Source: Lentinus brumalis (taxonomy: Eukaryota; Basidiomycota; Agaricomycetes; Polyporales; Polyporaceae). Taken from it: 64,000 nt of DNA. The translations under genes were made by a program, and so were the position numbers. Below the pieces are notes generated by a model. That model did no database searches. It was not told the origin of the DNA and saw only the letters and a program-made list of their open reading frames with translations. The stretch spans positions 2,480,001 through 2,544,000 of the forward strand of contig MARA01000004.1 of assembly GCA_001792895.1 (NCBI GenBank). Reading direction: 5' to 3'. Of the stretch, positions 32,477 through 42,894 are shown in pieces (the stretch's first letter is position 1; every line of letters begins with the position of its first letter).

Positions 32477-34606
32477 ATGTCCCTGTTCGAAGCATCTGCG
32501 CTCTCCTCACTGACCATGTTTTCGCCGTTTCTGGCGTTCAACCTCGCGCTCGTCCTCTTCATGGCTGCATGGCACATCCGGAAGAGACGCAGGAACGCAC
32601 ACCTGCCGCCCAGTCCCCCATCCGACCCTTTTATCGGACACTACCGCATATTCCCTCGCTCATACCAAGCCGAAGTCTTCTTCCAGTGGTCGAAGACGTA
32701 TGGTAAGTCATCTGGAATATGTGACGCCGCCGCCGTCGCTGATCTGAAAATGTATGAAGGGGATATATTCTACTTGGAGATCCTCGGCCGGAAGATTGTC
32801 ATCGTCAACAACTATGAGATGGCGAACGAACTCATGGACAAGCGCAGCGCCAATTACAGCGACAGGCCGGTCTTCCCGCTCTTCATGAAGTAGGCAATCT
32901 TGTACGCTTCCACGCAACCCTGCTAGCTGACTCTCCTTCCCTCGCAGTCTGGGATGGGGTGTCAGCGTGACGTTTCTCAAGTACGGATCACAATTCTTCA
33001 AGCAGCGCCGCATTCTGCAGCAGTACCTCGCCAAGCAGGAGGTCGCCCGTTTCCGCCCGATACATACGGAGGAAGCACGCAAGATGCTCAAGAACATTGT
33101 CGACAGGCCACAGGACTTCGACTGGCTAGTTCGGAGGTGCGCTGATATCTGCGTGTCGCGCGCGTTCCTGTCTGACGTGGTATGCATGGATGGGGATACA
33201 GGTTCGGCGCCGCGGTGATCATGAAGATTGCGTACGGTCATCAAATCGAGTCCGACGACGATGAGTACATTAAACTCACCGAGAACGTCTCGTTGGCGCA
33301 TGTCGACGCTGGCGATCCCGGTACCGCGCCGGTCGACTTCTTCCCGAGCCGTGCGTTGCTTCCTACATTTTGTCGATGTGATGCGTAGTAACTTGCAGCA
33401 ACAGTGCAATACCTCCCTTGGTGGTTCCCCGGATGCTGGTTCAATCGTGTCGTTCACAGTAGGTTTCACGCAGTTGCAGTATAGAGGTCGCTCGTGGCTC
33501 ACCTACAGGTAGATTGGAGCGGGGCGATCAAGAGGTTCCATGACTATCCATTCGAAGAAGTTCAGCGCAAGATGGTGGGTCGGCTGCAAGTAGTAGTCGA
33601 GAAATTCCCTGACAGCTTGCAGGTCAAAGGACACGCACCTCCGTCGTTCTTGCTGACTTACCTGGAAGAATTTTCAAAGCCTGATTATGCGGGCGAGCAT
33701 AGCCTCGACGACCTGAAACATGCCACCGGCGCAATATATGCGGGAGGTGCAGAGACCGTAGGCCATCTTGCAATGTCGCGCAGTCCCGAATTCTCACTTC
33801 CCGAATGACAGACCTATTCCACGATCAACACGTTTATCCTTGCGATGGTGTTGTACCCGCAAGTGCTGAAGAAGGCCCAGGAGGAGATCGACCGGGTCGT
33901 CGGGTCCAATCGCTTGCCCGACTTCGATGATCGCGAGAACTTGCCGTACATCGAGGCCATTTTCCAGGAGGTGTTGAGATGGCGACCGGTGGTACCCCTC
34001 GGTCAGTCCCAGCCGCTCCGCTCCGGCTCCATCGCTGACACATTCAACGGCTATCTAGGTATCCCACACAGCACGATGGAGGACGATACGTACAAGGGTA
34101 TGTTGATCCCCAAGGGGACGATGGTGTTCGCCAATGCCTGGTACGTTGCTTGTACCGAGCGAGGCATCAGCAGCGTCTCTCTGACTTGGATGTACTCACT
34201 CATAGGGCCATGGCGATGGACGCACGGGTATATCACGACCCCGAGACATTCAAGCCTGAACGCTTCCTCCCTGGCCCCCATGGTGCCCCGGAGCAGTTCC
34301 CTTACGCGTCATTTGGGTTCGGTCGTCGGTATGTCTCCGTACCACGGTTCTTGGCGCACTGAGACACTGAGCGCATATCACATCAGGGCCTGCCCCGGAC
34401 GTTTCCTCGGCATGGGCAGTGTATGGATGGCAATCGCCTCGCTGTCTGCATCCATGAATATCCGCAAGGCCATTGGCCCCGATGGCAAGGAGATCACGCC
34501 CAACGGCGAGTACACTTCCGGTCTGTCAAGCTTCCCGAAGCCGTTCCCTGCGGACATCTGCCCCCGCTCAGAGCAGGCACGTCGTCTCATCTTGAGCCAG
34601 TGCTGA
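32477..34606 (+). CDS. Cytochrome P450 monooxygenase no. 2
   Basis: The start ATG 32477-32479 follows the TATA box. The order is an N-terminal anchor (MFSPFLAFNLALVLFMAAWH), a hinge HLPPSPPSDPFIGHYR, LGWGVSVTFLKYG with KQRRILQQYL, the I-helix YAGGAETT (split by an intron near 33760), the K-helix EVLRWRPVVPL, a PERF block FKPERFLPGP, the heme loop FGFGRRACPGRF (split by an intron at about 34330-34385) and a tail reading KPFPADICPRSEQ. Only one splice is weak: near 33454-33511 the best frame needs a GTCGTT donor, joining WFNR to VDWSGAIKRF. The enzyme belongs to the same broad class as P450 no. 1 but is clearly diverged, so it is not a recent duplicate. Microsomal oxidation of an unknown substrate is expected. 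Confidence 0.88.
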
Positions 34607-34928
34607 AACGTAGTCCGCAGAGTGAAGTCTTCTAAAGTGATCATCTCATCGCGCACGCACGCCGCATGCAATGATTGCCCCATTGTGTTCGCATTCTTCC
34701 CTGTACGTCCTTGCGCCTCTGATGCTGTACGATATTGTAGCTTCAGGTCTTCGTCCGTGCCGTCATGTATGTACAATATTCCTACTCCGGTCCCATGTGT
34801 CTTTGTCGTCCTATCATGCATGCGTTCTCCGCTATGCCACTCTTGGACTCTAGTTGTTCCGATGAATTGTGTCGAGAGTCGAGGCGATGATGCAAATAAA
34901 CAAAGTCCGTGTGAATCCAATAGAGTCA
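34607..34928. other. Convergent intergenic region
   Basis: 322 bp between the stops of P450 no. 2 and V-ATPase subunit H. Pyrimidine-rich on the plus strand; no gene seen. Confidence 0.4.
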
Positions 34929-36784
34929 TTACACTGCAGCCCAGGGGTGGCTGACGAGCAGTTGCACAGAGATGAGTGCTTGGTATCGTACGTCGGGGTT
35001 GGAATTGGACATCAGCTCCATTACGCGGGTCTTACCACCCAGGTCGGTGAGGATCCTGCGCGGAAGGGAAGGTCAACGTCAGATTCCAAGATCATCCAAC
35101 AACTGCTGAATGTACTGACTTCTTGCCCCGCTCATAATGCTTGACATATTGGCCAATGTCGTGCAAGGCCACGGCAAGCACTGTCGGATCGGTCGACTCA
35201 TTGATGAGCCGGATCAAGATCCTAGAGCCGGCGCGTTAGCCCTGACTACGAGGTAGCACGCAGGTAGTACTGCACATACTTGAGCAATTCGTAGTTGTTG
35301 TCGTTGAGTTTGGTCGCGTTCTCCTTCCAAAATAGGTCGGATTCGTGTACAGGTGTCCATGATAGGTGGCCCGACAGCAACTCCGAGTGGTACTCATCAA
35401 ACGTCCTAAGAGATAGCACATTAGTATCGACGTTGCATACCGCGGCGATTTGCACTCACGTCATGCTTTCGAATCGTGCACTCAGCTCATCGCGGAGGTA
35501 CTGAATATCTTCCACGATGTCTTCGTCGGTCCATTTCCGTCCGGCGAGGTTCTTCGTGAATGGCAAGAGCTGAGCCACAAGCATGACTGGCAAGTTCGCC
35601 GTAGGTGCTTTTGCGACAAGGTTCTATCCTCGGAGATGAGGATGGCATACAATCCTCATAGATATATAAACATACCTTGAAAGTCGCCACGATGACGCGG
35701 ATAACCTTCTCCTTGGCAGCGTTCTGCGCCACCTCGACGAGGAGGGGTATAATGTCAAACCGCCTATGACATCATCAAGCATGTGTTGAGGTAGGCAGAT
35801 GCAAGCCACGCACTTCTGAATCTGTTCCGAAACTTCCTGCTCGAAAGTGAGCAGCCAAAAGCAAAACCCTACTTGGTATTGCATCTGGGGAGATGGGTTG
35901 TTCTTGAGGATGTCAACCAGCCTGTGATATATAGATGGTGACATGATAACTCGGTTTGTCCTGTATGGCAGACGTACCCTACGATAAGCGAGGGATTGGC
36001 CCAGACAGCTCTCCGACATTCTGGCCGAGGAAGAACAGCTTCCAGGCATTGGACGGCAACATCCCGCTTGTTCAACGAGGTGTTGGCTACAAACTGTGCG
36101 AGGGTGTTGAGGAATGGTTGCAGTTGCTGGGATTGCAGTGGTGACTTCTCCGAGCTTGATATGCGCGTGCATGAGAAGGGAGAGTGATCCACCTAAAGCA
36201 TGACGTACCTCAGCAGCACAGTGAGGATCTGGGCAGCCTTCAGCTGCACGAAATCATCTTGAGAGTCAAGGATACTGCGCAAGGATCAGACCCTGACGAA
36301 GTCCGCGAACCGAATATACCATACCGTAGCAAAGGGCCATATGGTAGTTCGGGATCGGTTTGTGAAGCGTTCGTGAACAACGGTATCCGTTCCTCGTGAT
36401 CTAACGGAGCCATGAGGAATCCTGCTAAGAGCAGCGCGGGTAGACATACCGGTGAGTGCGTCCGCAATCAGCACGAGGATGAATGACTGGGTGTCGATCC
36501 TCTGGAGCTTCTTGAGCAGGCGGAGGTACAGGAGAGCGTATGTTTGACCGTCCGACGCGTGCAAGGACTCAATCTTGGGCCGCGTCTGACGATCAACCTT
36601 CTTGATGAGTGCGAGCTCCTCCGTGGTGACGAGTCCGGCGCGCTGGTATCCCTGCATTGACCTTGGTGAGCGACCGTGTCTCTATGGGGGTGGCTGCAGC
36701 CTGTACCTCCCAAGGCACCGGCTTGGCGCGGATCTTGGCCGAGTTCTCGTCGAGATACGGGTTGGAGACGAGTGTTATAGACAT
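34929..36784 (-). CDS. VMA13: V-type ATPase V1 subunit H
   Basis: The start is ATG 36782-36784: MSITLVSNPYLDENSAKIRA, then VPWE joined across an intron to GYQRAGLVTTEELALIKKVD. Further exons give YALLYLRLLKKLQRID, LQPFLNTLAQFVANTSLNK, LVDILKNNPSPQMQYQVGFC, FWLLTFEQEVSEQIQK, RFDIIPLLVEVAQNAAKEKV, FKNLVA, HLSWTPVHESDLFWKENATK and the C-terminal GGKTRVMELMSNSNPDVRYQ followed by ALISVQLLVSHPW. This is the complete armadillo-like two-domain subunit H, which couples V1 to V0 and silences free V1. About eight introns interrupt it. It diverges from the mL46 gene over 202 bp. Confidence 0.93.
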
Positions 36785-36986
36785 GCTGGGCAGCGCGAAC
36801 GCTGTCGCCGACGGTGCAGACGGGAGACGACTCGACGAGACGGGAGCGATGCTGCCGCCCAGGACGGTGACCTCAGTCCAAGGTCGCGCCGCCGCCGCCG
36901 TTCCCACGCGCCCATTTCGGGAAACGTAGAGTGCTGCTGTACTTGACGCTCTCGAATTTCGGTGTTGCCTGTCTGCTGTCCGTCCC
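36785..36986. promoter_or_regulatory. Divergent VMA13/mL46 promoter
   Basis: Only 202 bp separate the two start codons, so the genes must share their upstream elements. No TATA box is visible. Confidence 0.55.
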
Positions 36987-38046
36987 ATGTTGTCCCGGAA
37001 TGCGGTCTCTACCTGCAGGCATCGCTCGCGGGGTGAGCATTGAACTTTACACCCACTGTTTTACGCATCTAACGCGAATACCCAGCGTGTCTGCATGCCC
37101 CGTCACGCTCACTAGCGTCCGTCGCCTCTTCCTCCTCCTCTGCCGCCTCGTCTGAGCCCAGCACGTCCAAGGCGGTCCTCCACGCTGCTGTTATTCTCAA
37201 CCGCTCTCCTATTATAACGCGCACGCCTACACTTTTCGAGCGCGCGTACTATGCCTACCAGTCGCGGATCCGACGAGCACTCTTCAATCCCTTCCCGACG
37301 GATTTCTACTTCAAGACAGGCTCCCTGCTGGAGAAGAAGTTTGCTCGGGAGGAGAAGGTGCGGGAAAGGGAGGCGTTTGGCGGCCCGTGGACGGTGGAGC
37401 GTCAGGGTCCGGAGTCGGAGGACGAGGTCGGGACCAGTACCGCTGACCAGGCGGAGAGCATGGGTGAGGAGCCCATGGACCCTCCTGCGCCGAGGATACA
37501 CGAGTCGGACCGGACTGGGGATGTGAAGAGCTTGGACAGGATGGGCGAGAGAAACTTGTACCTCCTCGTCCGTGGCAAAGACCACTTGGGTAATGAGGTG
37601 TGGAGGTTCCCTCAGGGCGGTCTGCACGAGGGCGAGCATTTGCATCAGGTGAGTATCATCCTGTATCTGCAAAATACGTTGCTCATCTTCTTTCCTTCGT
37701 AGGCTGCGCTGCGTGACCTCACGGCAGAATGCGGGGAGAACATGGACACTTGGATTGTGGGCAAGAAGCCCATTGCGGTACACCAAGCACCATTATCCGA
37801 GAGTGCCAAAAAGTCTCTTGGCGGAGCAGAGGTGCGTGCTACATTCAGTATCATGATTGGAGACCGTGCTAAATCGTTCCCGTACAGCTCTACACGTTCT
37901 TCCTGAAGGCACATATTCTTGCTGGCCAGGCACGACCGAACGGCACGAACGTCACTGACTTCGCATGGCTCACAAAAGAGGAGATAGAGCCACGAGTAGA
38001 CCAGGCGTATTGGGCGAGCGTGAAGGATATACTATCTGACTTCTAA
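36987..38046 (+). CDS. MRPL17: Mitochondrial ribosomal protein mL46
   Basis: Exons 36987-37032, 37086-37648, 37703-37831 and 37888-38046 sum to 897 nt, 298 aa. The N-terminus MLSRNAVSTCRHRSRACLHA is a typical presequence. The body matches mL46/Mrpl17: AVILNRSPIITRTPTLFERA, YYAYQSRIRRALFNPFPTDF, FKTGSLLEKKF, then the Nudix-like fold with NLYLLVRGKDHLG, WRFPQGGLHEGEHLHQAALR and DLTAECGENMDTWIVGKKPI, and LYTFFLKAHILAGQ, FAWLTKEEIE. mL46 is a large-subunit protein that retains a Nudix fold without the full catalytic box, as here. The protein has the expected length. Confidence 0.92.
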
Positions 38047-38309
38047 TATGCTTCGTCTTAATATTTTTTGGTTTCGCCCACTCGTCCGAGGGACCTGCAC
38101 TGAAGCAAAGGAGCCCGATGAACGAGGCAACGCCTATGTAGCATTCGGCCTTCACAGTACCAGCATGTGGTCTGCAATCATCTGTGATTTCACGTGGATC
38201 TCACCGCACTAAGGCTGCAAATTACTAGTAATCGTTACTGTAGCACGATAGCCTAGCGTCTCGGAGACGTTTGAGAAAACTAGCCCAACACATCGCTTGA
38301 GAACCCGCC

Positions 38310-39795
38310 CTACTTGGGCGCAGAGATTGCTCTACGCATCTCGGGACGCTTCTGCGCATCGTCAAACCTACGGACGATGACCTCGCATTTTGTCGACTTG
38401 CAGATGTGCTTGGAGTTCGCCTTGACGGCATCTGTGAACAGCGTCAATCCAGCAGCCCTTTCCACTGCGTCCACTGTCCACAACGGTGACTTGTCAGTAG
38501 CGTTTCTCCTGCAGTACGAAAGCACCATACCGGGCACAACGAAGTTCTCCAGTTTGGCCTCATCCGGGATGACAGCGTTTGGCAAAACAAATGCGCCTAT
38601 TGAGATGTCCGGGACATCCGGAGTTGAGGGCGAAGACGGCTTGGACGTCAAGACGACCTTTGCGAAGTGAGTCGGTACTGAGACGTTCGGCGGGCTACCG
38701 ATGACTTCATGGGTCTGCGCGACGGAGGAAACAAGAGTGAGCATTGACAGCTGTGTCAGACGACCCCTACTGTGACTGACCACACGCCACTTGCCGTCCG
38801 TATCGATCTTCGGGAGGTACAGGGGAATGGTGAAGACGTAGACGTCGGCGAACGACGACGTCAGGCGTCTGCACCAGTCCTCTAGGTATGCCCAATCTGA
38901 AAGTTGCGAGCAGTCAGTCAAGAATGGTCGTGAACGTCGACACGGGAGACGCTAGACCCACAATGCCTGTTGAACCCGTCTCCCACTTGTGGTGCAATGT
39001 TCGTAAGTAGGAAAGTCTCATCCATGGCTACCTGAGAGAATGTGTGAGCCGTCGGAGTGCATGGTTCCGAAGGCAGAACACTCGCCTGTGAGGACTTCGC
39101 GTCTGCCGCAGGCACCCTGTCGCGTATTGTAAATGAATTGCACAGACACTCGCAGCAGCAAGAACGAGAACGTACATATGCCCGCGATCGTAGCCACTAC
39201 GGAAATAGTCCTGCAGCTTCGCGCGGAACATGGCAGGGATGGATGGATCCTCCTTGAACTGCGAGTTCGTGCGGTCCCCAGCCTCTTCTGTGCGCTGCTG
39301 GAGAGCCGACTTGCCCAAAGACGCAAGAGTCAAGTGCTCTGCTGTCTGTAGTGTCAATGTCTCAGCACGCGCGATCTTGAAATGGATGACAAGGCTGCAG
39401 GACCGACCCATGCTGGATGCCGCCTTTGACGGTCATACGCGGTGATGTACGCGCGTCGTACAAGCAGGTCGGAGACCGGCCCTATGAAGACCCATATAGG
39501 GAGTGTCAGCGACCACCAACATGGCATTTGCACTTCACGCACCAGGGTGTCCGTACTTCAGTATCGCTGTGTCCACCTGGACCGCGTTTCCTGCCATCGG
39601 CGGCTTCATCACCGCGCCCTCCCCTTCCTTGACATCGACCACAGGAGGATTGATGGGAACTTGGGTTGTAACAGCAGTGGCTTTTATAGGCGGTAGTGTA
39701 TCCCTCCTGCGCGACGCTACGGCAGTAGCCACACCGCCGCCCACCAGGGCACCCACTGCGAAGACAGCGGCATGGACAATCGTCGAGCTAGCCAT
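38310..39795 (-). CDS. NUC1: Mitochondrial nuclease Nuc1 (endonuclease G)
   Basis: The start is ATG 39793-39795. The N-terminus has a membrane-type leader (VHAAVFAVGALVGGGVATAV). Following exons give KYGHPG/GPVSDLLVRRAYITAYDR, FKEDPSIPAMFRAKLQDYFR, then the catalytic SGYDRGHMVPAADAKSSQ (around 39100-39210), AMDETFLLTNIAPQVGDGFN (metal-binding Asn) and WAYLEDWCRRL. The C-terminal part has YVFTIPLYLPKID and IGAFVLPNA. The DRGH motif and Asn are intact. Nuc1 is a sugar-nonspecific nuclease of the inner membrane, with roles in mitochondrial DNA recombination and in programmed death after nuclear transfer. One intron (39032-39085) has GC-AG ends, is 54 nt long and has no stop codon. An MCB doublet lies 100 bp upstream of the ATG. 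Confidence 0.93.
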
Positions 39796-40548
39796 CGTGG
39801 GGGCTTCTTGACAGTTAACCGCGCGGTGAGCGGGATGCCAGGTGAGACGTGGTGGTCGAAGGGAGAAAAGACACGGTCACTGCTGCAGCAGCCGGCGCGT
39901 TCAGACGCGTCTGAATCAACTGCATGCGCGCTTCTTCACCTCGACCTTGCGATCCATACAGGCATGCATGACACCAGTGGACAAACGATGATAGACATGT
40001 ACAGCAACCACGAGTATGCTTTGTCCTTCCAATATATACATCGTCGCACATATTCTAACTTGCGATATCAATCAATCATACACCAAAAGCTTCTGGGGAG
40101 GAACACAGGTGGAAGGTTAAAACGGAGGAGAATAAAGCATGCACATGGACGGGACGACTATGATATATGATGATGTGATGAGGGTTAGACCTAGCATGCA
40201 AGAAGGTAGCAAACTAGAGGACAAATAGCTTTCATACGAACATATATGGAAGAGATGACCAGCGCGCTCTCCTGCACCGCAGAGATCGCGGGCTCGATTA
40301 ATGATAGATGCGGGGAGGATACTTCAGCCATTGAGGCTATGGACTCTGGAGAAACGCAGAAGCGACGCAACCGCAACCGCAAGGGAGAGAGGGTAGCATT
40401 GGAAACAAGCACAGGGTCACGAAAGCACGAGGGATCGGAAGGATGAACGAGGGTGTCGAGTCTGTTACGAACTGGATGTAGCATGATAAATGTACGTCAC
40501 AAACCGCCAGGCTCGCCAGTCACTGCGTGTGTCCGTGCAGTGTGCCTT
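39796..40548. promoter_or_regulatory. NUC1 promoter with MCB doublet and PIN4-like 3' region
   Basis: The MCB doublet GCGCGTTCAGACGCGT lies at 39895-39910, sharing 15 consecutive bases with the elements at 8962 and 20621. The distal half (about 40000-40548) is AT-rich and carries the 3' end of the RRM-R3H gene. No other gene is seen. Confidence 0.6.
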
Positions 40549-42328
40549 CTAGATTTCCAAAGGCTCATGGGAGCGAGCCTCAAATCCGCCGCGGTTGGTC
40601 TGACTCTCGCGCCTCTCCCTGCGAGACTCGAAACCGCCGGCACCTGGCCCGCGAGGCTGACGAACCACACCCGTCGGACTGTCCATTCCACCACTGCCCA
40701 AGCCTGAGACGCTGGCAGGGAGAGTGGGGACCGGAGGGATACCGTTGCTGCCAAACGCCCCGTTATTGCCGAAGAGGGCCGCAAAGCCAGGAGAACGGCG
40801 AGACGGGGAAGCGATGGTCGCGTAACCTTCGCGAATGTTGCCGTTAGACGAGCGTGTCTGGAGACGAGGGGCCTGATTCTGGAGACTCTTCATGTCGGGC
40901 ATGGACTTCTTGACGCGGAGGCTCTGCGCAGTCATCGGAGATGTCGGCGACAGGTAGGAGGAAGGTGCACGCGTCAACGTCTGCCGGCCGGTCTGTAGAC
41001 CATGTGAGTCACACAACCAACGATCGTTGTCGCAGCGCACTCACAGGGTTAGGATCGATGCGAGTGACGACAGCATATCGCTCCTCGCCTTCACCAACAG
41101 AATAGTGGTATACACCGAGCTTCTGAGCTACAAGATGCACTACCCGACGCTGTTTCGGCGATAAAGCCCGGGAGAAGGCGAGCTCATCACGCATATGGTC
41201 ATCCTTGAACAGAAGGATGCGTGAGTAGATCTCGAGAGTCGAGGGGTCGTTTAGGTCGAGCTCGTTTGACGGCGACTTGATCCCGGCACCGGGAGACACC
41301 GAGGGAAGCGGCGACGAAGAGACATTGAATGACTGGGAAGTCGGCAGGGGAGGCATCTGCGGCGGGGAATACTGCGAATTCTGATACACGTTGGATGCCG
41401 AGAAGGACCGTTGCGGGGTGAAGGGCGTCGAGAGCACTGGCCCGAATTCGTCGTACCCGGAAGGCTGCTGATGTTGCTGCAATGCCTGCTCCTTTTCCAG
41501 CTGCATGGAGCGCATACGTCGGATAGCCTTCTCTCGTTCAATGCGTTCCTTCTCTCCAGCTTGCAGGACCTTCTTGTACTCCACCCGAAGCTTGCGACCT
41601 TGTACGTCGAACCCATTGAGGGCAGCGACAACAGCATCGGCGTCGCCGGGCTGGCGGAAGTTGGCGAAGGCAAGTCCACGGAACTGGCCCGACTGGTCAA
41701 GATGGTAGTTGAATGCATACGGGGTCGGGATCGCGAGCGATGCCTGTTGAGATGAGTTGTTGACCCGTTCTGATCCGCGGGAGAAAAGGAGGGTGCTCAC
41801 GATGATGTCAAGCAGGGTCTCGCGTTTGACGTTGAACGGGATGTTCTTGATGACGATGGCGGTGGGTATGATCTCGTCGTCGCCAGCAGGCGTACCAGGG
41901 GTCATTGGCGGCGCGTGCATGTGACCCATAGGGGGAGATCCCCCGGATGAGGACAGATCGGAATTGTTGGGCGGCGACAAAGAGCGACTGTCAGGGATAC
42001 CTCCCGTACTGTCGAGCCATTGCTGTGTGGGTACGAGTATGAGCTTCGTTACTACGTACAGGCTTGCCTGTAATCATGCACATACGGAAGGCAAGGCCGC
42101 ACGAGACGCCTTGTTCTTGAGCGGGGACGGGTTCATGCCGAGGGGGTTGTACTGCGACTGGGCGGAGATAGGAGGGGATGTAGCGTACTGGTATGGGTTT
42201 CTGCCATTGCCGGCGACGTTGCTCTCAAAGTCGTAAGTGTCGTGAAGACGTTGCTGGGAGGGCTGCGAGGAGAGGGATAGGGCCGCGACTTGAGAGGCGA
42301 TGTCCGGGGTGGAGGAGGAGCTGGTCAT
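40549..42328 (-). CDS. RRM-R3H RNA-binding regulator (Pin4/Cip2 type)
   Basis: The start is ATG 42326-42328 (MTSSSSTPDIASQVAALSLS). A low-complexity N-terminus (YATSPPISAQSQYNPLGMNP) precedes an RRM: TAIVIKNIPFNVKRETLLDI, then after a 57-nt intron (41744-41800) IPTPYAFNYHLDQSGQFRGL, AFANFRQPGDADAVVAALNG and LRVEYKKV. A basic helix (GEKERIEREKAIRRMRSM), a Gln/Pro linker and an R3H domain follow (LLFKDDHMRDELAFSRALSP to HLVAQKLGVYHYSV). The C-terminus is Ser/Pro- and RG-rich. The arrangement matches S. cerevisiae Pin4 and S. pombe Cip1/Cip2, which bind stress and cell-cycle mRNAs. The 57-nt intron has no stop and is a multiple of three, so retention would add 19 residues inside the RRM. Confidence 0.85.
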
Positions 42329-42894
42329 GACGGATCGCAACCTTTGGTATTAGTGGGGAGATACAGCCGTTCGTGAAGATGTCTCGTTAGATGGAAATAA
42401 GGGCGACGAGAGGAGAAGCAGAGAGAGGGACAATGCGAGATGGTCGTTGATGGAAAAAGTACGCCCGCTACAGCAGACGCTCGCGGTGTGAACTCCCTTG
42501 TCTCCCCAGGCCACGCCCCACCACGAGGCCGCCGTCTATCGTCTTTGTGTTCTCTAAGTACATCTCAATCACATACGAGGTTGCTGCTACGCATGTCGGC
42601 CCCCTCGCCTCGAGTCTCGACGGCGTTGGACGACATTCGAGCATGTGAGCAGCCGACGTGAGCCAGCGTGAGACTTGCGCCGCGGAAGTCGCCCGTTTGT
42701 GTCCGCTTACCGCGGCGTATGGGTGCAGTGGCACTGACCACACTGCGCGCCCGAGAGACAGGCACTGCGCAGAGCTGCGCAGCGGTGGGAGTGCAGCCGT
42801 GTGCAGCCTCAGTGTCTGGCACAGAGCCACACATCGACGTCGACGACGACCAGAGCGACCTTCGTGACCATCTGGCCTGTAGTTATGCCTCTCC
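42329..42894. promoter_or_regulatory. Divergent promoter, RRM-R3H gene / GAT-EH gene
   Basis: A 566-bp gap between divergent starts. Long open frames occur on both strands (for example 42468-43130 on the minus strand), but they have no motifs and overlap the next gene's first exons; I treat them as GC-driven. Confidence 0.45.

Noticed and set aside
13659..34606. Secondary-metabolite cluster based on two P450 genes
   Set aside because: They are 17 kb apart, clearly diverged, and separated by housekeeping genes; no synthase, transporter or regulator of a cluster is present.
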